Below are positions 1 through 14,927 of a stretch of DNA of 64,000 nucleotides, in pieces. The translations under genes were made by a program, and so were the position numbers. The DNA is from Nocardiopsis kunsanensis DSM 44524 (GTDB taxonomy: Bacteria; Actinomycetota; Actinomycetes; Streptosporangiales; Streptosporangiaceae). The DNA is taken from positions 186,001 through 250,000 of the forward strand of contig NZ_ANAY01000011.1 in assembly GCF_000340965.1 (NCBI RefSeq), in the 5' to 3' direction. The notes beneath the pieces are model-generated. The model was given only the letters and a program-made list of their open reading frames with translations. It had not been told where the DNA came from and made no database searches. Within the stretch, counting starts at the first letter, position 1. Every line of letters starts with the position of its first letter.

Positions 1-1
1 C

Positions 2-3838
<3,837 letters not shown>

Positions 3839-3856
3839 TCACGGTTTGCTGTACTG

Positions 3857-3901
3857 ACGGCGGCGGCCACCCGCCCCTACGGGGGTGGGGACCGCCGCCG
3901 T
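3857..3901 (+). terminator. Rho-independent-like terminator after rpoC
   Basis: The 10-bp arms ACGGCGGCGG and CCGCCGCCGT close a GC-rich hairpin, followed by TTTGTCGTTGTT. A second perfect 8-bp hairpin (GTCCACAC/GTGTGGAC, 3914-3935) follows directly. Together they probably end the rpoBC transcript. Confidence 0.8.
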
Positions 3902-3975
3902 TTGTCGTTGTTGGTCCACACGTTCCGGTGTGGACGGGAGAGGGCGCTTCGGCGCGTCGGAAGGCAGGCACATCA

Positions 3976-6348
3976 GTGACCGAACACGGAGGTGGACGGG
4001 ACTCCGACCGGAACAGTGCGGATTCGTGGTTCCGGCCCAGTCAGAACCGTCACCGCAAGCAGTCCGAGTATCAGGACCCGTTGGAGGAACAGCGGGAGGA
4101 AGAGGACCGGGGCACGGTCTTCCCGGACAGCGGAGGGTACGCCGGTCCGGGCTCGGCTCGCCCGGAGATGGTCGATCCTTACCCCGAGGCGTTGGCCGGG
4201 TTCACCTCCGACGGGCCACAGACACCTTCGGTCCCCGAGGAGCCGGAGCCCTCCCCCTCGTACGAGTCGCAGAACCCGTTCGTGTACCCGGGCGCGCGGG
4301 AGGTGCCGCACCGCCCGCCGGTGGAGACGATGCCGTGGGAGGAACACGGCGAACGTCCGGGCGGGTACCCGAACGTGGCTGCGAGCGCCGACGTCCCGGC
4401 ACCTCCTGGTGAGACGGAGGCCGGGGAGTGGCCCTCGACCGGGTCGGTGGACCATGACGCCTCACTCGCGGCCACCGACCCCTGGGCCCCGGAGGAGCCC
4501 GCGCCGGAGGCCGGTCGCCGGCCTTCCCCGGAGGCATGGAGCCCCGGTGAGGACGACCGTCCCGCCGAGGGGCCGTGGTCGCCCTCGTACGAGCCCTCCT
4601 CGTGGCACGACGCCGAGGCGGGGGCCCGGGGGTCGAGTCCGCCTTCCTCGGACCGTGTGCTCTGGACGGTGTCGGACGAGGTCCCCGCGTGGGGTGGAGC
4701 GGACGCCGGCCCGCAGGTGGGCGATGTGTCCTCCTACGGAAGTGAGCCCTGGTCGCCGTCGGCTGAGGCTTCCTCCTGGGGCGGCCCTGACACGGATCCG
4801 CTCGCCGATGGGGGACCGTCATCCGACCTCGGGGATCCCTGGACCCCGTCGAGCGGGCCCTCCTCGTGGGATGCGCCGGGGAGTGATCCCCTGGCTCCGG
4901 GGGCGGCCTCCCGCGACAGTGAGCCCTGGTCGCCGTCGGCTGAGTCCTCTTCCTGGGACGCCGGGGCCGATCCGCTCGGCCCGGGCGCCCCTGCCCCCGT
5001 CGACGGTGAGCACTGGCCCCCGGCCGACCACGTGCCCTCCTGGGGGCCGAGCTCCGAGAGGGAGGTCTCGGACAACGGAGGCCCGTCCGGTGGGTCCGGT
5101 TCCTGGAACGTTCCGGGCACGGATCCCCTCGAGCCGAGCACCCCCCGGGGTGAGTCCTGGACCCCCTCGGAGGAGTCCCCCTCCTGGGGCATCGCCGGGA
5201 CCGGGGGGTGGAGCAGCTCCGACCCTCTCGCCCACGGCGGCCGACCGGCCTACGGCTACGACGGCTACGGCGACGAGCTCTCCGGTTCTGCGGGGCCGGG
5301 TTCCTGGGGGGCCGCCGACGATCGGAGCTCCTCCGAGGACGGGTGGGGTACCGGGGACGACCGGTCGTGGTCCGACGACGGTTACGACGACGAGCTCTCC
5401 GGACCCAGGCCGGCCGAACCGCAACAGCCGGACGAGCTCGGTACCGGCAGTGGTAACACCTGGGCCTTCTCCCGTGACGACCACCGTCTGCCCGATGCGG
5501 TCCGCCAGGCCGAGCAACGCCGCCGCGAGGAAGCGGACGGGAAGGTGCGCCACGGTGACTGGGGCGGCTCGGGCAGCACCGACAGTTCCCTTCCTGCCTC
5601 CGACGACCCCCTCGCGGCCCTGGCCGATCTGCAGTCACGGGCCGGTGCAGAGGCGGGACCCGGCCCCGGGTCCCCGGCCGACGGCGGGGCCACCCAGATG
5701 TTCGGTGCGCCCCCGGTCGGCGAGGAGCAGGGTGCCTCGACGCAGATGTTCTCCCCGTTGTCCCCGGACGGTCCCGATGAGGACACTGCCCGGCCTCCTG
5801 CCGGGGTGCCCTCCGACCTGGGGTCGGTGCCCTCCTACGGTCGCCGCTCCGGCGGTGGCCCGGGGGAGGACGGTTACGACGACGGCTACGAGGACGGCTA
5901 CGAGGACGAGTACGAGGACGAGTACGAGGACTACGAGAGCGAGTACGAGGACGGGTTCACCCCGGCCGACTACGGGATGCCGGAGAAGCCCCGCCGTCTC
6001 CAGCGCCGGCGCCGCGACATCAGGGAGGACTTTCCCGGGTTCGACGACCGTCCCCCCGGTGGTGAACCGGGTGACGGTTACCCCGGGTACGACAGCGTGG
6101 ATTTCCTCGCCGACACCGAACCGGGCGCGAACCTGACCCTCTGGTTGGGTGTGGCGTCGCTGGTCCCCTTCGTCGGTGTGATCACGGCGCTCCTGGCCCT
6201 CCTGGTCACCGGACCCAAGGCCAAGAGGGAGATCCGGGACTCCCGGGGCGAGCTCGACGGGCACGGGCGGATCATGGCCGGAACGGTCCTCGCCGTCGCC
6301 GGCATCGTGGTGACCGTGACCTCTCTCGCGATCACCCTGATTCTGTAG
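3976..6348 (+). CDS. Large disordered protein with C-terminal DUF4190-like membrane domain
   Basis: About 790 residues. Roughly the first 700 are low-complexity, acidic and rich in Pro, Ser, Gly and Trp. They contain imperfect repeats of the type EPWSPSAE-SSW followed by DPL, a tyrosine/acidic tract (DGYEDGYEDEYEDEYED) near residue 640, and two TQMF motifs. The last ~75 residues form two transmembrane segments separated by a basic loop with KAKREIRDS, the layout of DUF4190 proteins. GTG 3976 is preferred because AAGGCAGG lies upstream; the earlier in-frame GTG at 3928 sits inside a hairpin. The gene lies alone between the rpoC and rpsL transcription units with terminators on both sides. Function is unknown; a membrane-anchored cytoplasmic tail open to Ser/Thr kinases is an inference. 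Confidence 0.85.
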   Translation: MTEHGGGRDSDRNSADSWFRPSQNRHRKQSEYQDPLEEQREEEDRGTVFPDSGGYAGPGSARPEMVDPYPEALAGFTSDGPQTPSVPEEPEPSPSYESQNPFVYPGAREVPHRPPVETMPWEEHGERPGGYPNVAASADVPAPPGETEAGEWPSTGSVDHDASLAATDPWAPEEPAPEAGRRPSPEAWSPGEDDRPAEGPWSPSYEPSSWHDAEAGARGSSPPSSDRVLWTVSDEVPAWGGADAGPQVGDVSSYGSEPWSPSAEASSWGGPDTDPLADGGPSSDLGDPWTPSSGPSSWDAPGSDPLAPGAASRDSEPWSPSAESSSWDAGADPLGPGAPAPVDGEHWPPADHVPSWGPSSEREVSDNGGPSGGSGSWNVPGTDPLEPSTPRGESWTPSEESPSWGIAGTGGWSSSDPLAHGGRPAYGYDGYGDELSGSAGPGSWGAADDRSSSEDGWGTGDDRSWSDDGYDDELSGPRPAEPQQPDELGTGSGNTWAFSRDDHRLPDAVRQAEQRRREEADGKVRHGDWGGSGSTDSSLPASDDPLAALADLQSRAGAEAGPGPGSPADGGATQMFGAPPVGEEQGASTQMFSPLSPDGPDEDTARPPAGVPSDLGSVPSYGRRSGGGPGEDGYDDGYEDGYEDEYEDEYEDYESEYEDGFTPADYGMPEKPRRLQRRRRDIREDFPGFDDRPPGGEPGDGYPGYDSVDFLADTEPGANLTLWLGVASLVPFVGVITALLALLVTGPKAKREIRDSRGELDGHGRIMAGTVLAVAGIVVTVTSLAITLIL
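4741..4944 (+). repeat. 27-bp direct repeat inside the disordered protein gene
   Basis: The 27 bases at 4741-4767 recur identically at 4918-4944. They encode the EPWSPSAE-type repeat and are surrounded by further diverged copies, pointing to growth of the disordered region by duplication. Confidence 0.85.
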
Positions 6349-6353
6349 CGAGC

Positions 6354-6396
6354 ACGGCCGCTCTTCCCCGATAATGGACGGGAGGGGAGCGGCCGT
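6354..6396 (+). terminator. Terminator after the disordered protein gene
   Basis: The arms ACGGCCGCTC and GAGCGGCCGT (10 bp) are followed by TCTCGTTTTCG, a good intrinsic terminator six bases after the stop codon. Confidence 0.8.
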
Positions 6397-6533
6397 TCTC
6401 GTTTTCGGTCGCCCGACGAACGACCCAGAGGAAAATACTGGGACGAAGCAAGCCCGGAAGCACGTAGACTGGGGGCAGACCCACGGCTACGTGAGGACCG
6501 GTAAAGCTGGCTCTCGCCAGGTCGCACGCTGTT

Positions 6534-6562
6534 TTGACCGTAATTCCGGCAAACGGTATCCT
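6534..6562 (+). promoter_or_regulatory. Principal-sigma promoter of the str operon
   Basis: TTGACC (6534-6539), a 17-base spacer, then TATCCT (6557-6562). This is close to the consensus for the housekeeping sigma factor. The start point would be near 6569. Confidence 0.7.
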
Positions 6563-6833
6563 GTGTGATTGTGCCCGTGAGTCGACGGGTCACACGTGTG
6601 CGTGCGGCGCCCGGCCCGCCCCAGTGGGCGGATCATCGTTCTGGGCGCGCTCAGCATGTGAACCCCCTCCCTTCAAGGCCTTATGGCCGGGTGTGCCCAC
6701 CCATCGTCATCGTGCGCCGGGTCGAAAGCGACACGCCCGACATCGTGGGCCGGGGAGGTTCGGGAAAACCAGCAGGTCAATAGCGATATCGGCTACGAGA
6801 ACCGGCGTAGGTCACGAGGAAGACGGAGACGCG

Positions 6834-7205
6834 GTGCCCACCATCCAGCAGCTGGTCCGCAAGGGCCGACAGGACAAGCTCGCAAAGAACAACAGCCCGG
6901 CGCTGAGGGGGAGTCCGCAGCGTCGTGGTGTGTGCACGCGTGTTTACACCACTACGCCCAAGAAGCCGAACTCCGCGCTGCGCAAGGTCGCCCGTGTGAA
7001 GCTGAGCAGCGGCATCGAGGTGACGGCCTACATCCCCGGCATCGGTCACAACCTCCAGGAGCACAGCATCGTGCTGGTCCGCGGTGGCCGTGTGAAGGAC
7101 CTGCCGGGTGTCCGCTACCGAATCGTCCGCGGCTCGCTCGACACCCAGGGTGTCCGCAACCGCAAGCAGGCGCGTAGCCGCTACGGCGCCAAGAAGGAGA
7201 AGTAA
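6834..7205 (+). CDS. rpsL: 30S ribosomal protein S12
   Basis: Decoding-centre protein of the small subunit, 123 residues, full length. The start is GTG 6834 ([11 protein letters not shown]), eight bases after a GGAG box. Motifs [10 protein letters not shown] and [11 protein letters not shown] are intact. Residues 43 and 88 are lysine, the streptomycin-sensitive state, and Asp89 is the usual methylthiolation site. First gene of the str operon; rpsG follows after two bases. Confidence 0.99.
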   Translation: MPTIQQLVRKGRQDKLAKNNSPALRGSPQRRGVCTRVYTTTPKKPNSALRKVARVKLSSGIEVTAYIPGIGHNLQEHSIVLVRGGRVKDLPGVRYRIVRGSLDTQGVRNRKQARSRYGAKKEK

Positions 7206-7207
7206 GC

Positions 7208-7678
7208 ATGCCGCGCAAGGGCCCGGCGCCGAAGCGCCAGCTCATCACCGACCCGGTCTACGGTTCGCCGCTCGTCACCGCACTGATCAACAAGGTGCTG
7301 GTCGACGGCAAGCGTTCCCTCGCTCAGGGCATCGTCTACGACGCCCTCGAGGGTGCCCGTGAGAAGACCGGCCAGGACCCGCTCGTCGTTCTGAAGCGTG
7401 CCCTGGACAACGTCAAGCCCGCGCTCGAGGTCCGCAGCCGCCGTGTCGGTGGCGCGACCTACCAGGTGCCGGTCGAGGTCCGTGCCTCCCGGTCCACCAC
7501 GCTGGCCCTGCGCTGGCTGGTCACGTTCTCGGGCAGGCGTCGTGAGAAGTCCATGACCGAGCGTCTGATGAACGAGCTGGTCGACGCCAGCAACGGTCTC
7601 GGCGCGGCCGTCAAGAAGCGTGAGGACACGCACAAGATGGCCGAATCGAACCGGGCTTTCGCTCACTACCGCTGGTAA
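7208..7678 (+). CDS. rpsG: 30S ribosomal protein S7
   Basis: Head protein of the small subunit that nucleates folding of the 16S 3' domain. 156 residues, the standard length, starting [11 protein letters not shown] at ATG 7208. The ribosome binding site AAGGAG lies in the last codons of rpsL, so the two are translationally linked. fusA follows after 34 bases. Confidence 0.99.
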   Translation: MPRKGPAPKRQLITDPVYGSPLVTALINKVLVDGKRSLAQGIVYDALEGAREKTGQDPLVVLKRALDNVKPALEVRSRRVGGATYQVPVEVRASRSTTLALRWLVTFSGRRREKSMTERLMNELVDASNGLGAAVKKREDTHKMAESNRAFAHYRW

Positions 7679-7712
7679 CGCGGACGAGACCGACCGAGGG
7701 ACGACGAGCCTT

Positions 7713-9824
7713 ATGGCTAAGAACGTGCTTGACCTGGCCACGGTGCGCAACATCGGCATCATGGCCCACATCGACGCGGGTAAAACCACCACGACCGAGC
7801 GGATCCTCTACTACACCGGTGTGACCCACAAGGTGGGCGAGGTCCACGACGGTGCCGCCACGATGGACTGGATGAAGGAGGAGCAGTCGCGGGGTATCAC
7901 CATTACCTCGGCTGCCACCACCACCCACTGGGACGACTACACCATCAACATCATCGACACGCCCGGCCACGTCGACTTCACGGTCGAGGTCGAGCGTTCG
8001 CTGCGTGTTCTCGATGGTGCCGTCGCGGTGTTCGATGCCAAGGAAGGTGTCGAACCCCAGTCCGAGCAGGTCTGGCGTCAGGCCGACCGCTACGGCGTCC
8101 CGCGTGTCTGCTTCGTCAACAAGATGGACAAGATCGGCGCCGAGTTCCAGCGCTGCGTGGACCAGTTCCGCGAGCGCCTGGGTGCGAACGCCATGCCGGT
8201 CCAGCTCAACATCGGTGCCGAGAGCGACTTCCAGGGCGTCATCGACCTGGTCCGGATGAAGGCCTACGTCTGGAGCGCCGAGGCCAAGCTCGGCGAGATG
8301 TACGAGACGACCGAGATCCCCGAGAGCCACGTCGAGGCTGCTCGTGAGGCTCGTGAGCAGTTCATCGAGGCGCTGGCCGACGCCGACGACGAGATCATGG
8401 AGCTCTACCTGGAGGGCCAGGAGCCCACCGTTGAGCAGATCGTCCCGGCGATCCGTCGCGCCACCATCGCCGGCACCGCCGTGCCGGTGCTGTGCGGCAC
8501 CTCGTTCAAGAACAAGGGCGTCCAGCCCCTGCTCGACGCGATCACGGCGTACCTGCCCTCGCCCATGGACGTCGAGGCCATCGAGGGCCACGACCCCAAG
8601 GACGAGAGCGAGGAGACCAGGCTCTCCCGCCAGCCCAGCACCGAGGAGCCGATGTCGGCCCTGATCTTCAAGATCATGAGCGACCCGCACCTCGGCAAGC
8701 TGACCTACGTGCGTATCTACTCCGGTGTTCTCAAGACCGGCAGCCAGGTACTCAACGGCGTCAAGGGCCGCAAGGAGCGCATCGGCAAGATCTACCGCAT
8801 GCACTCCAACAAGCGTGAGGAGATCGCCGAGGCCGGCGCCGGTGACATCGTCGCGGTCATGGGGCTGAAGGACACCACGACGGGTGAGTCCCTCTGTGAT
8901 CCGAGTGCCCCCATCGTCCTCGAGTCCATGACCTTCCCGGCTCCGGTCATCCAGGTGGCCATCGAGCCGAAGACCAAGAGCGACCAGGAGAAGCTGGGCA
9001 TCGCGATCCAGCGCTTGGCCGACGAGGACCCCACCTTCCAGGTGGCCACGGACGAGGAGACCGGTCAGACCGTGATCTCCGGCATGGGTGAGCTGCACCT
9101 CGAGGTGCTGGTCAACCGCATGCGCGACGAGTTCAAGGTCGAGGCGAACATCGGTAAGCCCCAGGTGGCCTACCGCGAGACCATTCGCAAGAAGGTCGAG
9201 GGCCACGTCTACACCCACAAGAAGCAGACGGGTGGTTCGGGCCAGTTCGCCAAGATCAAGATCGACCTGGAGCCCCTGAAGAGCGAGGACGGAACCGCCG
9301 ACGGCTACGAGTTCGTCGACAACATCACGGGTGGCCGCGTGCCGCGTGAGTACATCCCGTCCGTCGACGCCGGTGCCCAGGAAGCCGCCGAGCTGGGTGT
9401 GCTCGCGCACTACCCGCTGGTCGGCCTCAAGGTCACGCTCCAGGACGGTCAGTACCACGACGTGGACTCGTCCGAGATGGCCTTCAAGACCGCCGGTTCG
9501 ATGGCCTTCAAGGAGGCCGTCCAGCTGGCCAAGCCGGCTCTTCTGGAGCCCGTCATGGCCGTCGAGGTCACCACTCCCGAGGAGTACATGGGTGACGTGA
9601 TCGGCGACCTGAACTCTCGCCGTGGACAGGTTCAGTCCATGGAGGAGCGTTCCGGTACCCGTCTGATCAAGGCCCTCGTGCCCCTCTCCGAAATGTTCGG
9701 CTACGTGGGTGACCTGCGCAGCCGTACCCAGGGTCGAGCCAACTACTCGATGGTGTTCGACTCCTACGCGGAGGTTCCGTCTTCCGTCGCCCAAGAAATT
9801 GTGGCGAAGGTCCGCGGCGAGTAG
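7713..9824 (+). CDS. fusA: Translation elongation factor G
   Basis: GTPase that drives ribosomal translocation and, with RRF, recycling. 703 residues. The P-loop [15 protein letters not shown], switch motif [16 protein letters not shown] and NKMDK are all present in order, followed by the usual domains II-V. Start chosen at ATG 7713 ([13 protein letters not shown]); the open frame reaches upstream into rpsG without homology. Third gene of the str operon. Confidence 0.99.
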   Translation: MAKNVLDLATVRNIGIMAHIDAGKTTTTERILYYTGVTHKVGEVHDGAATMDWMKEEQSRGITITSAATTTHWDDYTINIIDTPGHVDFTVEVERSLRVLDGAVAVFDAKEGVEPQSEQVWRQADRYGVPRVCFVNKMDKIGAEFQRCVDQFRERLGANAMPVQLNIGAESDFQGVIDLVRMKAYVWSAEAKLGEMYETTEIPESHVEAAREAREQFIEALADADDEIMELYLEGQEPTVEQIVPAIRRATIAGTAVPVLCGTSFKNKGVQPLLDAITAYLPSPMDVEAIEGHDPKDESEETRLSRQPSTEEPMSALIFKIMSDPHLGKLTYVRIYSGVLKTGSQVLNGVKGRKERIGKIYRMHSNKREEIAEAGAGDIVAVMGLKDTTTGESLCDPSAPIVLESMTFPAPVIQVAIEPKTKSDQEKLGIAIQRLADEDPTFQVATDEETGQTVISGMGELHLEVLVNRMRDEFKVEANIGKPQVAYRETIRKKVEGHVYTHKKQTGGSGQFAKIKIDLEPLKSEDGTADGYEFVDNITGGRVPREYIPSVDAGAQEAAELGVLAHYPLVGLKVTLQDGQYHDVDSSEMAFKTAGSMAFKEAVQLAKPALLEPVMAVEVTTPEEYMGDVIGDLNSRRGQVQSMEERSGTRLIKALVPLSEMFGYVGDLRSRTQGRANYSMVFDSYAEVPSSVAQEIVAKVRGE

Positions 9825-9845
9825 TTCGCGGACACGTAACCCGTT

Positions 9846-9877
9846 CCGGCCCCTGCACACAAGCGGTCGGGGGCCGG
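9846..9877 (+). promoter_or_regulatory. Hairpin between fusA and tuf
   Basis: The 8-bp arms CCGGCCCC and GGGGCCGG stand in the 87-base fusA-tuf gap with no T tract. It could be an attenuator, a processing site or part of a leader of a separate tuf transcript. Confidence 0.4.
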
Positions 9878-9911
9878 ATCCAGATAGCTCTGTACGTCTA
9901 GGAGACTTCCA

Positions 9912-11105
<1,194 letters not shown>

Positions 11106-11150
11106 TACGAACCGGGACACGTTCCCCTCGTGGGAACACCGCCCCGGGAG

Positions 11151-11182
11151 GTGGGCGGGTCGTGCGAGCACGGCCCGCCCAC
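11151..11182 (+). terminator. Terminator-like hairpin after tuf
   Basis: The 14-base arms GTGGGCGGGTCGTG and CACGGCCCGCCCAC (one mismatch) flank a 4-base loop. There is no T run, which is common for actinobacterial terminators. A small GTTCCC/GGGAAC hairpin precedes it at 11121-11137. Confidence 0.6.
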
Positions 11183-11363
11183 CACACCGAGAAGACGTCA
11201 TCGGGCTCTGTGACGGTGGCGTGCCGCAGGGGGAAGCCCTGTTGCGGTTTCTCAAGGGAATAGAGGCTCACGGCCACAATGGCGGCATCTTCCGTCCGGC
11301 CTGGGCTTCTGTGACCGGAATGCACACCGTTACGGACACTGAAGCGAAGGACGAGCAGGCCAC

Positions 11364-11672
11364 ATGGCGGGACAAAAGATCCGCATTCGGCTAAAGGCCT
11401 ATGACCACGAGGTCATTGACAGCTCGGCGAAGAAGATCGTCGAGACCGTGACGCGAACTGGCGCACAGGTCGCGGGCCCGGTGCCGCTGCCGACGGAGAA
11501 GAACGTTTACTGCGTCATCCGATCGCCGCACAAGTACAAGGACTCGCGCGAGCACTTCGAGATGCGCACCCACAAGCGGTTGATCGACATCATCGACCCC
11601 ACGCCGAAGACGGTGGACTCGCTGATGCGTCTCGACCTGCCGGCGGGCGTTGACATCGAGATCAAGCTTTAA
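11364..11672 (+). CDS. rpsJ: 30S ribosomal protein S10
   Basis: Small-subunit head protein, also NusE in antitermination complexes. 102 residues starting [19 protein letters not shown], canonical over the full length. It opens the S10 cluster. The 181 bases after the tuf hairpin should hold its promoter, but I found no clear -35/-10 pair. rplC follows after 12 bases. Confidence 0.99.
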   Translation: MAGQKIRIRLKAYDHEVIDSSAKKIVETVTRTGAQVAGPVPLPTEKNVYCVIRSPHKYKDSREHFEMRTHKRLIDIIDPTPKTVDSLMRLDLPAGVDIEIKL

Positions 11673-11684
11673 GGACGCACAGAC

Positions 11685-12335
11685 ATGGCCACCAAGCAGA
11701 TCAAGGGAGTTCTGGGCGAAAAGCTCGGCATGACCCAGGTCTTCGACGACGAGGGCAAGATCGTGCCCGTCACCGTCCTGAAGGCCGGTCCGTGCGTCGT
11801 GAGCCGCATCCGGACCCCCGACACCGATGGCTACTCCGCCATCCAGCTCGGCTACGGGCAGATCAACCCGCGCAAGGTCAACAAGCCTCTGGGTGACTAC
11901 CTGCGTCGGCACGACCTGACCCCGCGCCGCCACTACGTCGAAGTCCGTACCCCGGACGCCTCCGAGTACCAGCTCGGGGAGGAGATCGACGCCTCCGTCT
12001 TCGAGGACGGCCAGTCGGTCGACGTGACCGGTAAGACCAAGGGCAAGGGCTTCGCCGGTGTCATGAAGCGCCACGGGTTCGGCGGTATGGGTGCCTCGCA
12101 CGGTACCCACCGCACGCACCGCACCCCGGGCGCCATCGGCGGCGCCGCCACGCCCGGCCGCGTGTTCAAGGGCACGCGGATGGCCGGTCGTATGGGCAAC
12201 GTCCGCAAGACGGTCCAGAACCTGACCGTCCACTCCGTCGAGGCGGAGAAGGGGCTCATCCTGGTCAAGGGTGCTGTTCCCGGTCCCAACGGCGGTCTGG
12301 TGCTGGTCCGCACCGGTGTGAAGGGGGACAAGTAA
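11685..12335 (+). CDS. rplC: 50S ribosomal protein L3
   Basis: Early-assembly large-subunit protein whose loop reaches the peptidyl transferase centre. 216 residues; the loop region [16 protein letters not shown] and the segment [14 protein letters not shown] are intact. Start ATG 11685 with AAGGAC upstream. rplD begins three bases after its stop codon. Confidence 0.99.
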   Translation: MATKQIKGVLGEKLGMTQVFDDEGKIVPVTVLKAGPCVVSRIRTPDTDGYSAIQLGYGQINPRKVNKPLGDYLRRHDLTPRRHYVEVRTPDASEYQLGEEIDASVFEDGQSVDVTGKTKGKGFAGVMKRHGFGGMGASHGTHRTHRTPGAIGGAATPGRVFKGTRMAGRMGNVRKTVQNLTVHSVEAEKGLILVKGAVPGPNGGLVLVRTGVKGDK

Positions 12336-12338
12336 GCC

Positions 12339-13010
12339 ATGGCCCAGATCGAGGTCAAGAACCCCGAGGGCAAGGCCAAGGGCAGCGTCGAGCTGCCGGA
12401 CAGTGTCTTCGCCCAGCAGGTCAGCATCCCGCTGATCCACCAGGTCGTGAACGCTCAGCTGGCCGCCGGCCGCCAGGGCACCCACGCCACCAAGACCCGC
12501 GGCGACGTCCGCGGCGGTGGTAAGAAGCCCTACCGGCAGAAGGGCACCGGTCGCGCCCGCCAGGGTTCGATCCGCGCTCCGCAGTACGTCGGCGGTGGCA
12601 CGGTCCACGGCCCCCAGCCCCGCGACTACAGCCAGCGCACCCCGAAGAAGATGAAGGTTGCCGCCCTGCGCGGTGCCCTCTCGGACCGGGCGAGCCACGG
12701 CCGTATCCACGTCGTCAGCGAGTTCGTCGCTGCCGACGCCGAGAACAAGCTCACGCAGACGGCCCTGAAGGCGCTGCGCCAGGTCAGCGAGGCCGACAAG
12801 GTCCTCGTCGTCCTGGCCCGTGAGGACGAGCACAACCGGCGTGCCCTGCGCAACCTCGAAGAGGTGCACATCCTCGACGCGGACCAGGTGAACACCTACG
12901 ACGTCCTGTACTCGGACGACGTGGTCTTCACCGAGGCGGGCTACACCGAGTTCCTGGCCCACGCGGCCGGTGCCTCCGCGGCCGTTCAGTCCGAGGAGGA
13001 CGCCAAGTGA
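12339..13010 (+). CDS. rplD: 50S ribosomal protein L4
   Basis: Exit-tunnel protein, 223 residues. The tunnel loop [19 protein letters not shown] is present at about residues 50-70. In enterobacteria L4 represses its own operon through the S10 leader; no such leader can be recognised here. The C-terminal ~15 residues are Ala/Glu rich. Its stop overlaps the rplW start. Confidence 0.99.
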   Translation: MAQIEVKNPEGKAKGSVELPDSVFAQQVSIPLIHQVVNAQLAAGRQGTHATKTRGDVRGGGKKPYRQKGTGRARQGSIRAPQYVGGGTVHGPQPRDYSQRTPKKMKVAALRGALSDRASHGRIHVVSEFVAADAENKLTQTALKALRQVSEADKVLVVLAREDEHNRRALRNLEEVHILDADQVNTYDVLYSDDVVFTEAGYTEFLAHAAGASAAVQSEEDAK

Positions 13011-13297
13011 GGATCGCCGACCACAGGGACATCATCGTCGAACCGGTGATCTCCGAGAAGAGCTACGGGCTCATGGACGAGAACAAGTACACGTTCATCG
13101 TTCGCCCGGACGCCAACAAGACCCAGATCAAGATCGCGGTCGAGAAGATCTTCGATGTGAAGGTCACGAGCGTGAACACGGTCAACCGCAAGGGCAAGCG
13201 CAAGCGCACGCGCTTCGGTTACGGCAAGCGTCCCGACACCAAGCGGGCGATCGTCGGCCTGGCCGACGGCGACCGTATCGACATCTTCGGTGTCTGA
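13007..13297 (+). CDS. rplW: 50S ribosomal protein L23
   Basis: Large-subunit protein at the tunnel exit and docking site for trigger factor and SRP. 96 residues. The GTG start at 13007 overlaps the rplD stop (GTGA). [15 protein letters not shown] and [11 protein letters not shown] are typical. Confidence 0.99.
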   Translation: MRIADHRDIIVEPVISEKSYGLMDENKYTFIVRPDANKTQIKIAVEKIFDVKVTSVNTVNRKGKRKRTRFGYGKRPDTKRAIVGLADGDRIDIFGV

Positions 13298-13356
13298 GAC
13301 CCAGCCGGGTCAGACCGCTCCACAGTAAGCAAGACGTAAAGGAATGCGCGAAGAAG

Positions 13357-14196
13357 ATGGGCATTCGTAAGCACAAGCCGACGACGCCGGGGCGTCGCGG
13401 CTCCAGCGTGAGCGACTTCGTCGAGATCACGCGTTCGGAGCCGGAGAAGTCCCTGGTCCGTCCGCTGCACTCGAAGGGCGGCCGCAACGGTCACGGCCGT
13501 ATCACCGCCCGCCACCAGGGCGGCGGCCACAAGCGTGCCTACCGTGTGATCGACTTCCGTCGGCACGACAAGGACGGTGTGCCGGCCAAGGTCGCCCACA
13601 TCGAGTACGACCCGAACCGCACCGCTCGTATCGCGCTGCTGCACTACGTGGACGGCGAGAAGCGCTACATCCTGGCGCCCGCCGGCCTCAAGCAGGGCGA
13701 CAAGGTCGAGAACGGCCCGCAGTCCGACATCAAGCCCGGCAACTGCCTCCCGCTGCGCAACGTCCCCACGGGTACGTTCGTGCACGCGGTCGAGCTGAAG
13801 CCGGGCGGCGGCGGCAAGCTGGGTCGTTCCGCCGGGTCGCAGATCCAGCTCCTGGCCAAGGAAGGTAACTACGCCACGCTGCGTATGCCTTCCGGCGAGA
13901 TGCGCATGGTGGAGATCGGCTGCCGCGCGACGGTTGGACAGGTCGGCAACTCCGAGCAGTCCAACATCAGCTGGGGCAAGGCCGGCCGTAGCCGCTGGAA
14001 GGGCAAGCGCCCGGTCGTCCGCGGTGTCGTGATGAACCCCATCGACCACCCCCACGGTGGTGGTGAGGGCAAGTCCTCCGGTGGTCGCCACCCGGTCAGC
14101 CCCTGGGGTGTCAAGGAAGGCCGGACCCGTAACACGAACAAGAACAGCCAGAAGCTCATCGTGCGGCGTCGGCGTAGCGGCAAGAAGAAGCGGTAA
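13357..14196 (+). CDS. rplB: 50S ribosomal protein L2
   Basis: Large-subunit core protein needed for peptidyl transfer and subunit joining. 279 residues, starting [17 protein letters not shown] at ATG 13357; upstream in-frame sequence overlaps rplD and rplW and is not part of the protein. The conserved [13 protein letters not shown] segment carrying the key histidine is at about residues 225-240. Confidence 0.99.
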   Translation: MGIRKHKPTTPGRRGSSVSDFVEITRSEPEKSLVRPLHSKGGRNGHGRITARHQGGGHKRAYRVIDFRRHDKDGVPAKVAHIEYDPNRTARIALLHYVDGEKRYILAPAGLKQGDKVENGPQSDIKPGNCLPLRNVPTGTFVHAVELKPGGGGKLGRSAGSQIQLLAKEGNYATLRMPSGEMRMVEIGCRATVGQVGNSEQSNISWGKAGRSRWKGKRPVVRGVVMNPIDHPHGGGEGKSSGGRHPVSPWGVKEGRTRNTNKNSQKLIVRRRRSGKKKR

Positions 14197-14208
14197 GGAG
14201 CACGTCTG

Positions 14209-14487
14209 ATGCCACGTAGCCTGAAGAAGGGTCCTTTCGTGGACGAGCACCTCATCAAGAAGGTTGAGGCTCAGAACGAAAAGGGCAGCAAGAACGTCAT
14301 CAAGACGTGGTCCCGGCGTTCGATGATCGTGCCGGAGATGCTCGGTCACACGATCGCTGTTCACGACGGCCGCAAGCACGTTCCGGTGTTCGTGTCGGAG
14401 GCGATGGTCGGCCACAAGCTCGGTGAGTTCGCTCCCACGCGTACTTTCCGGAGCCACGTCAAGGAAGACCGCCGTAGCCGCCGTTAG
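14209..14487 (+). CDS. rpsS: 30S ribosomal protein S19
   Basis: Small-subunit head protein contacting the A-site finger. 92 residues, starting [15 protein letters not shown]; ribosome binding site AAGGAG nine bases upstream. [20 protein letters not shown] is typical. Confidence 0.99.
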   Translation: MPRSLKKGPFVDEHLIKKVEAQNEKGSKNVIKTWSRRSMIVPEMLGHTIAVHDGRKHVPVFVSEAMVGHKLGEFAPTRTFRSHVKEDRRSRR

Positions 14488-14561
14488 CGGTTGCTGCAGC
14501 AGATAAGAACCACTTTCTCCACGGTGAGTGGAGATGAATTTCCGTGAGCGAGGGAAAAGCG

Positions 14562-14927
14562 ATGGGAACGAGGGCTCAGGCACGGTTCGTCCGTGTTACG
14601 CCCCGGAAGGCCCGCCGGGTGGTGGACCTTATTCGCGGGTTGCCCGCTGACGAGGCACAGGCGGTGCTCCGGTTCGCTCCCCAGTCGGCGAGCGACCCTG
14701 TTGGCAAGGTGCTGGCCAGTGCCATCGCCAACGCTGAGCACAACGACAAGCTGGACCGGGAGAACCTCAAGGTCGAGGGCGCGTGGGTGGACGAGGGTCC
14801 GACCCTGAAGCGCATCCGACCGCGAGGGTTCGGCCGGGCTTTCCGAGTCACCAAGCGCACGAGCCACATCACCGTGGTCGTCGCCGACTCGGTCGCCTCG
14901 TCCAAGACGAAGGAAAGGACCCGATAG
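14562..14927 (+). CDS. rplV: 50S ribosomal protein L22
   Basis: Large-subunit protein with a beta-hairpin lining the exit tunnel. ATG 14562 ([19 protein letters not shown]) gives 121 residues, aligns with the normal L22 N terminus, and has GAGGGA eight bases upstream. An in-frame GTG at 14544 would add six residues (MSEGKA) and also has a GGAG box, so the start is not settled. The tunnel hairpin [15 protein letters not shown] is intact. Confidence 0.96.
   Translation: MGTRAQARFVRVTPRKARRVVDLIRGLPADEAQAVLRFAPQSASDPVGKVLASAIANAEHNDKLDRENLKVEGAWVDEGPTLKRIRPRGFGRAFRVTKRTSHITVVVADSVASSKTKERTR

Larger units (their letters stand above)
6349..6833 (+). other. Intergenic region carrying the str operon promoter and long leader
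   Basis: 485 bases without a credible gene. It holds the terminator at 6354-6396, the promoter at 6534-6562 and then about 265 bases of presumed untranslated leader before rpsL. Open frames running into rpsL from here have no start supported by a ribosome binding site and do not match S12. Confidence 0.7.

Noticed and set aside
6534-6833. N-terminal extension of S12
   Set aside because: The open frame upstream of rpsL crosses the promoter and does not match S12; GTG 6834 gives the exact family length.
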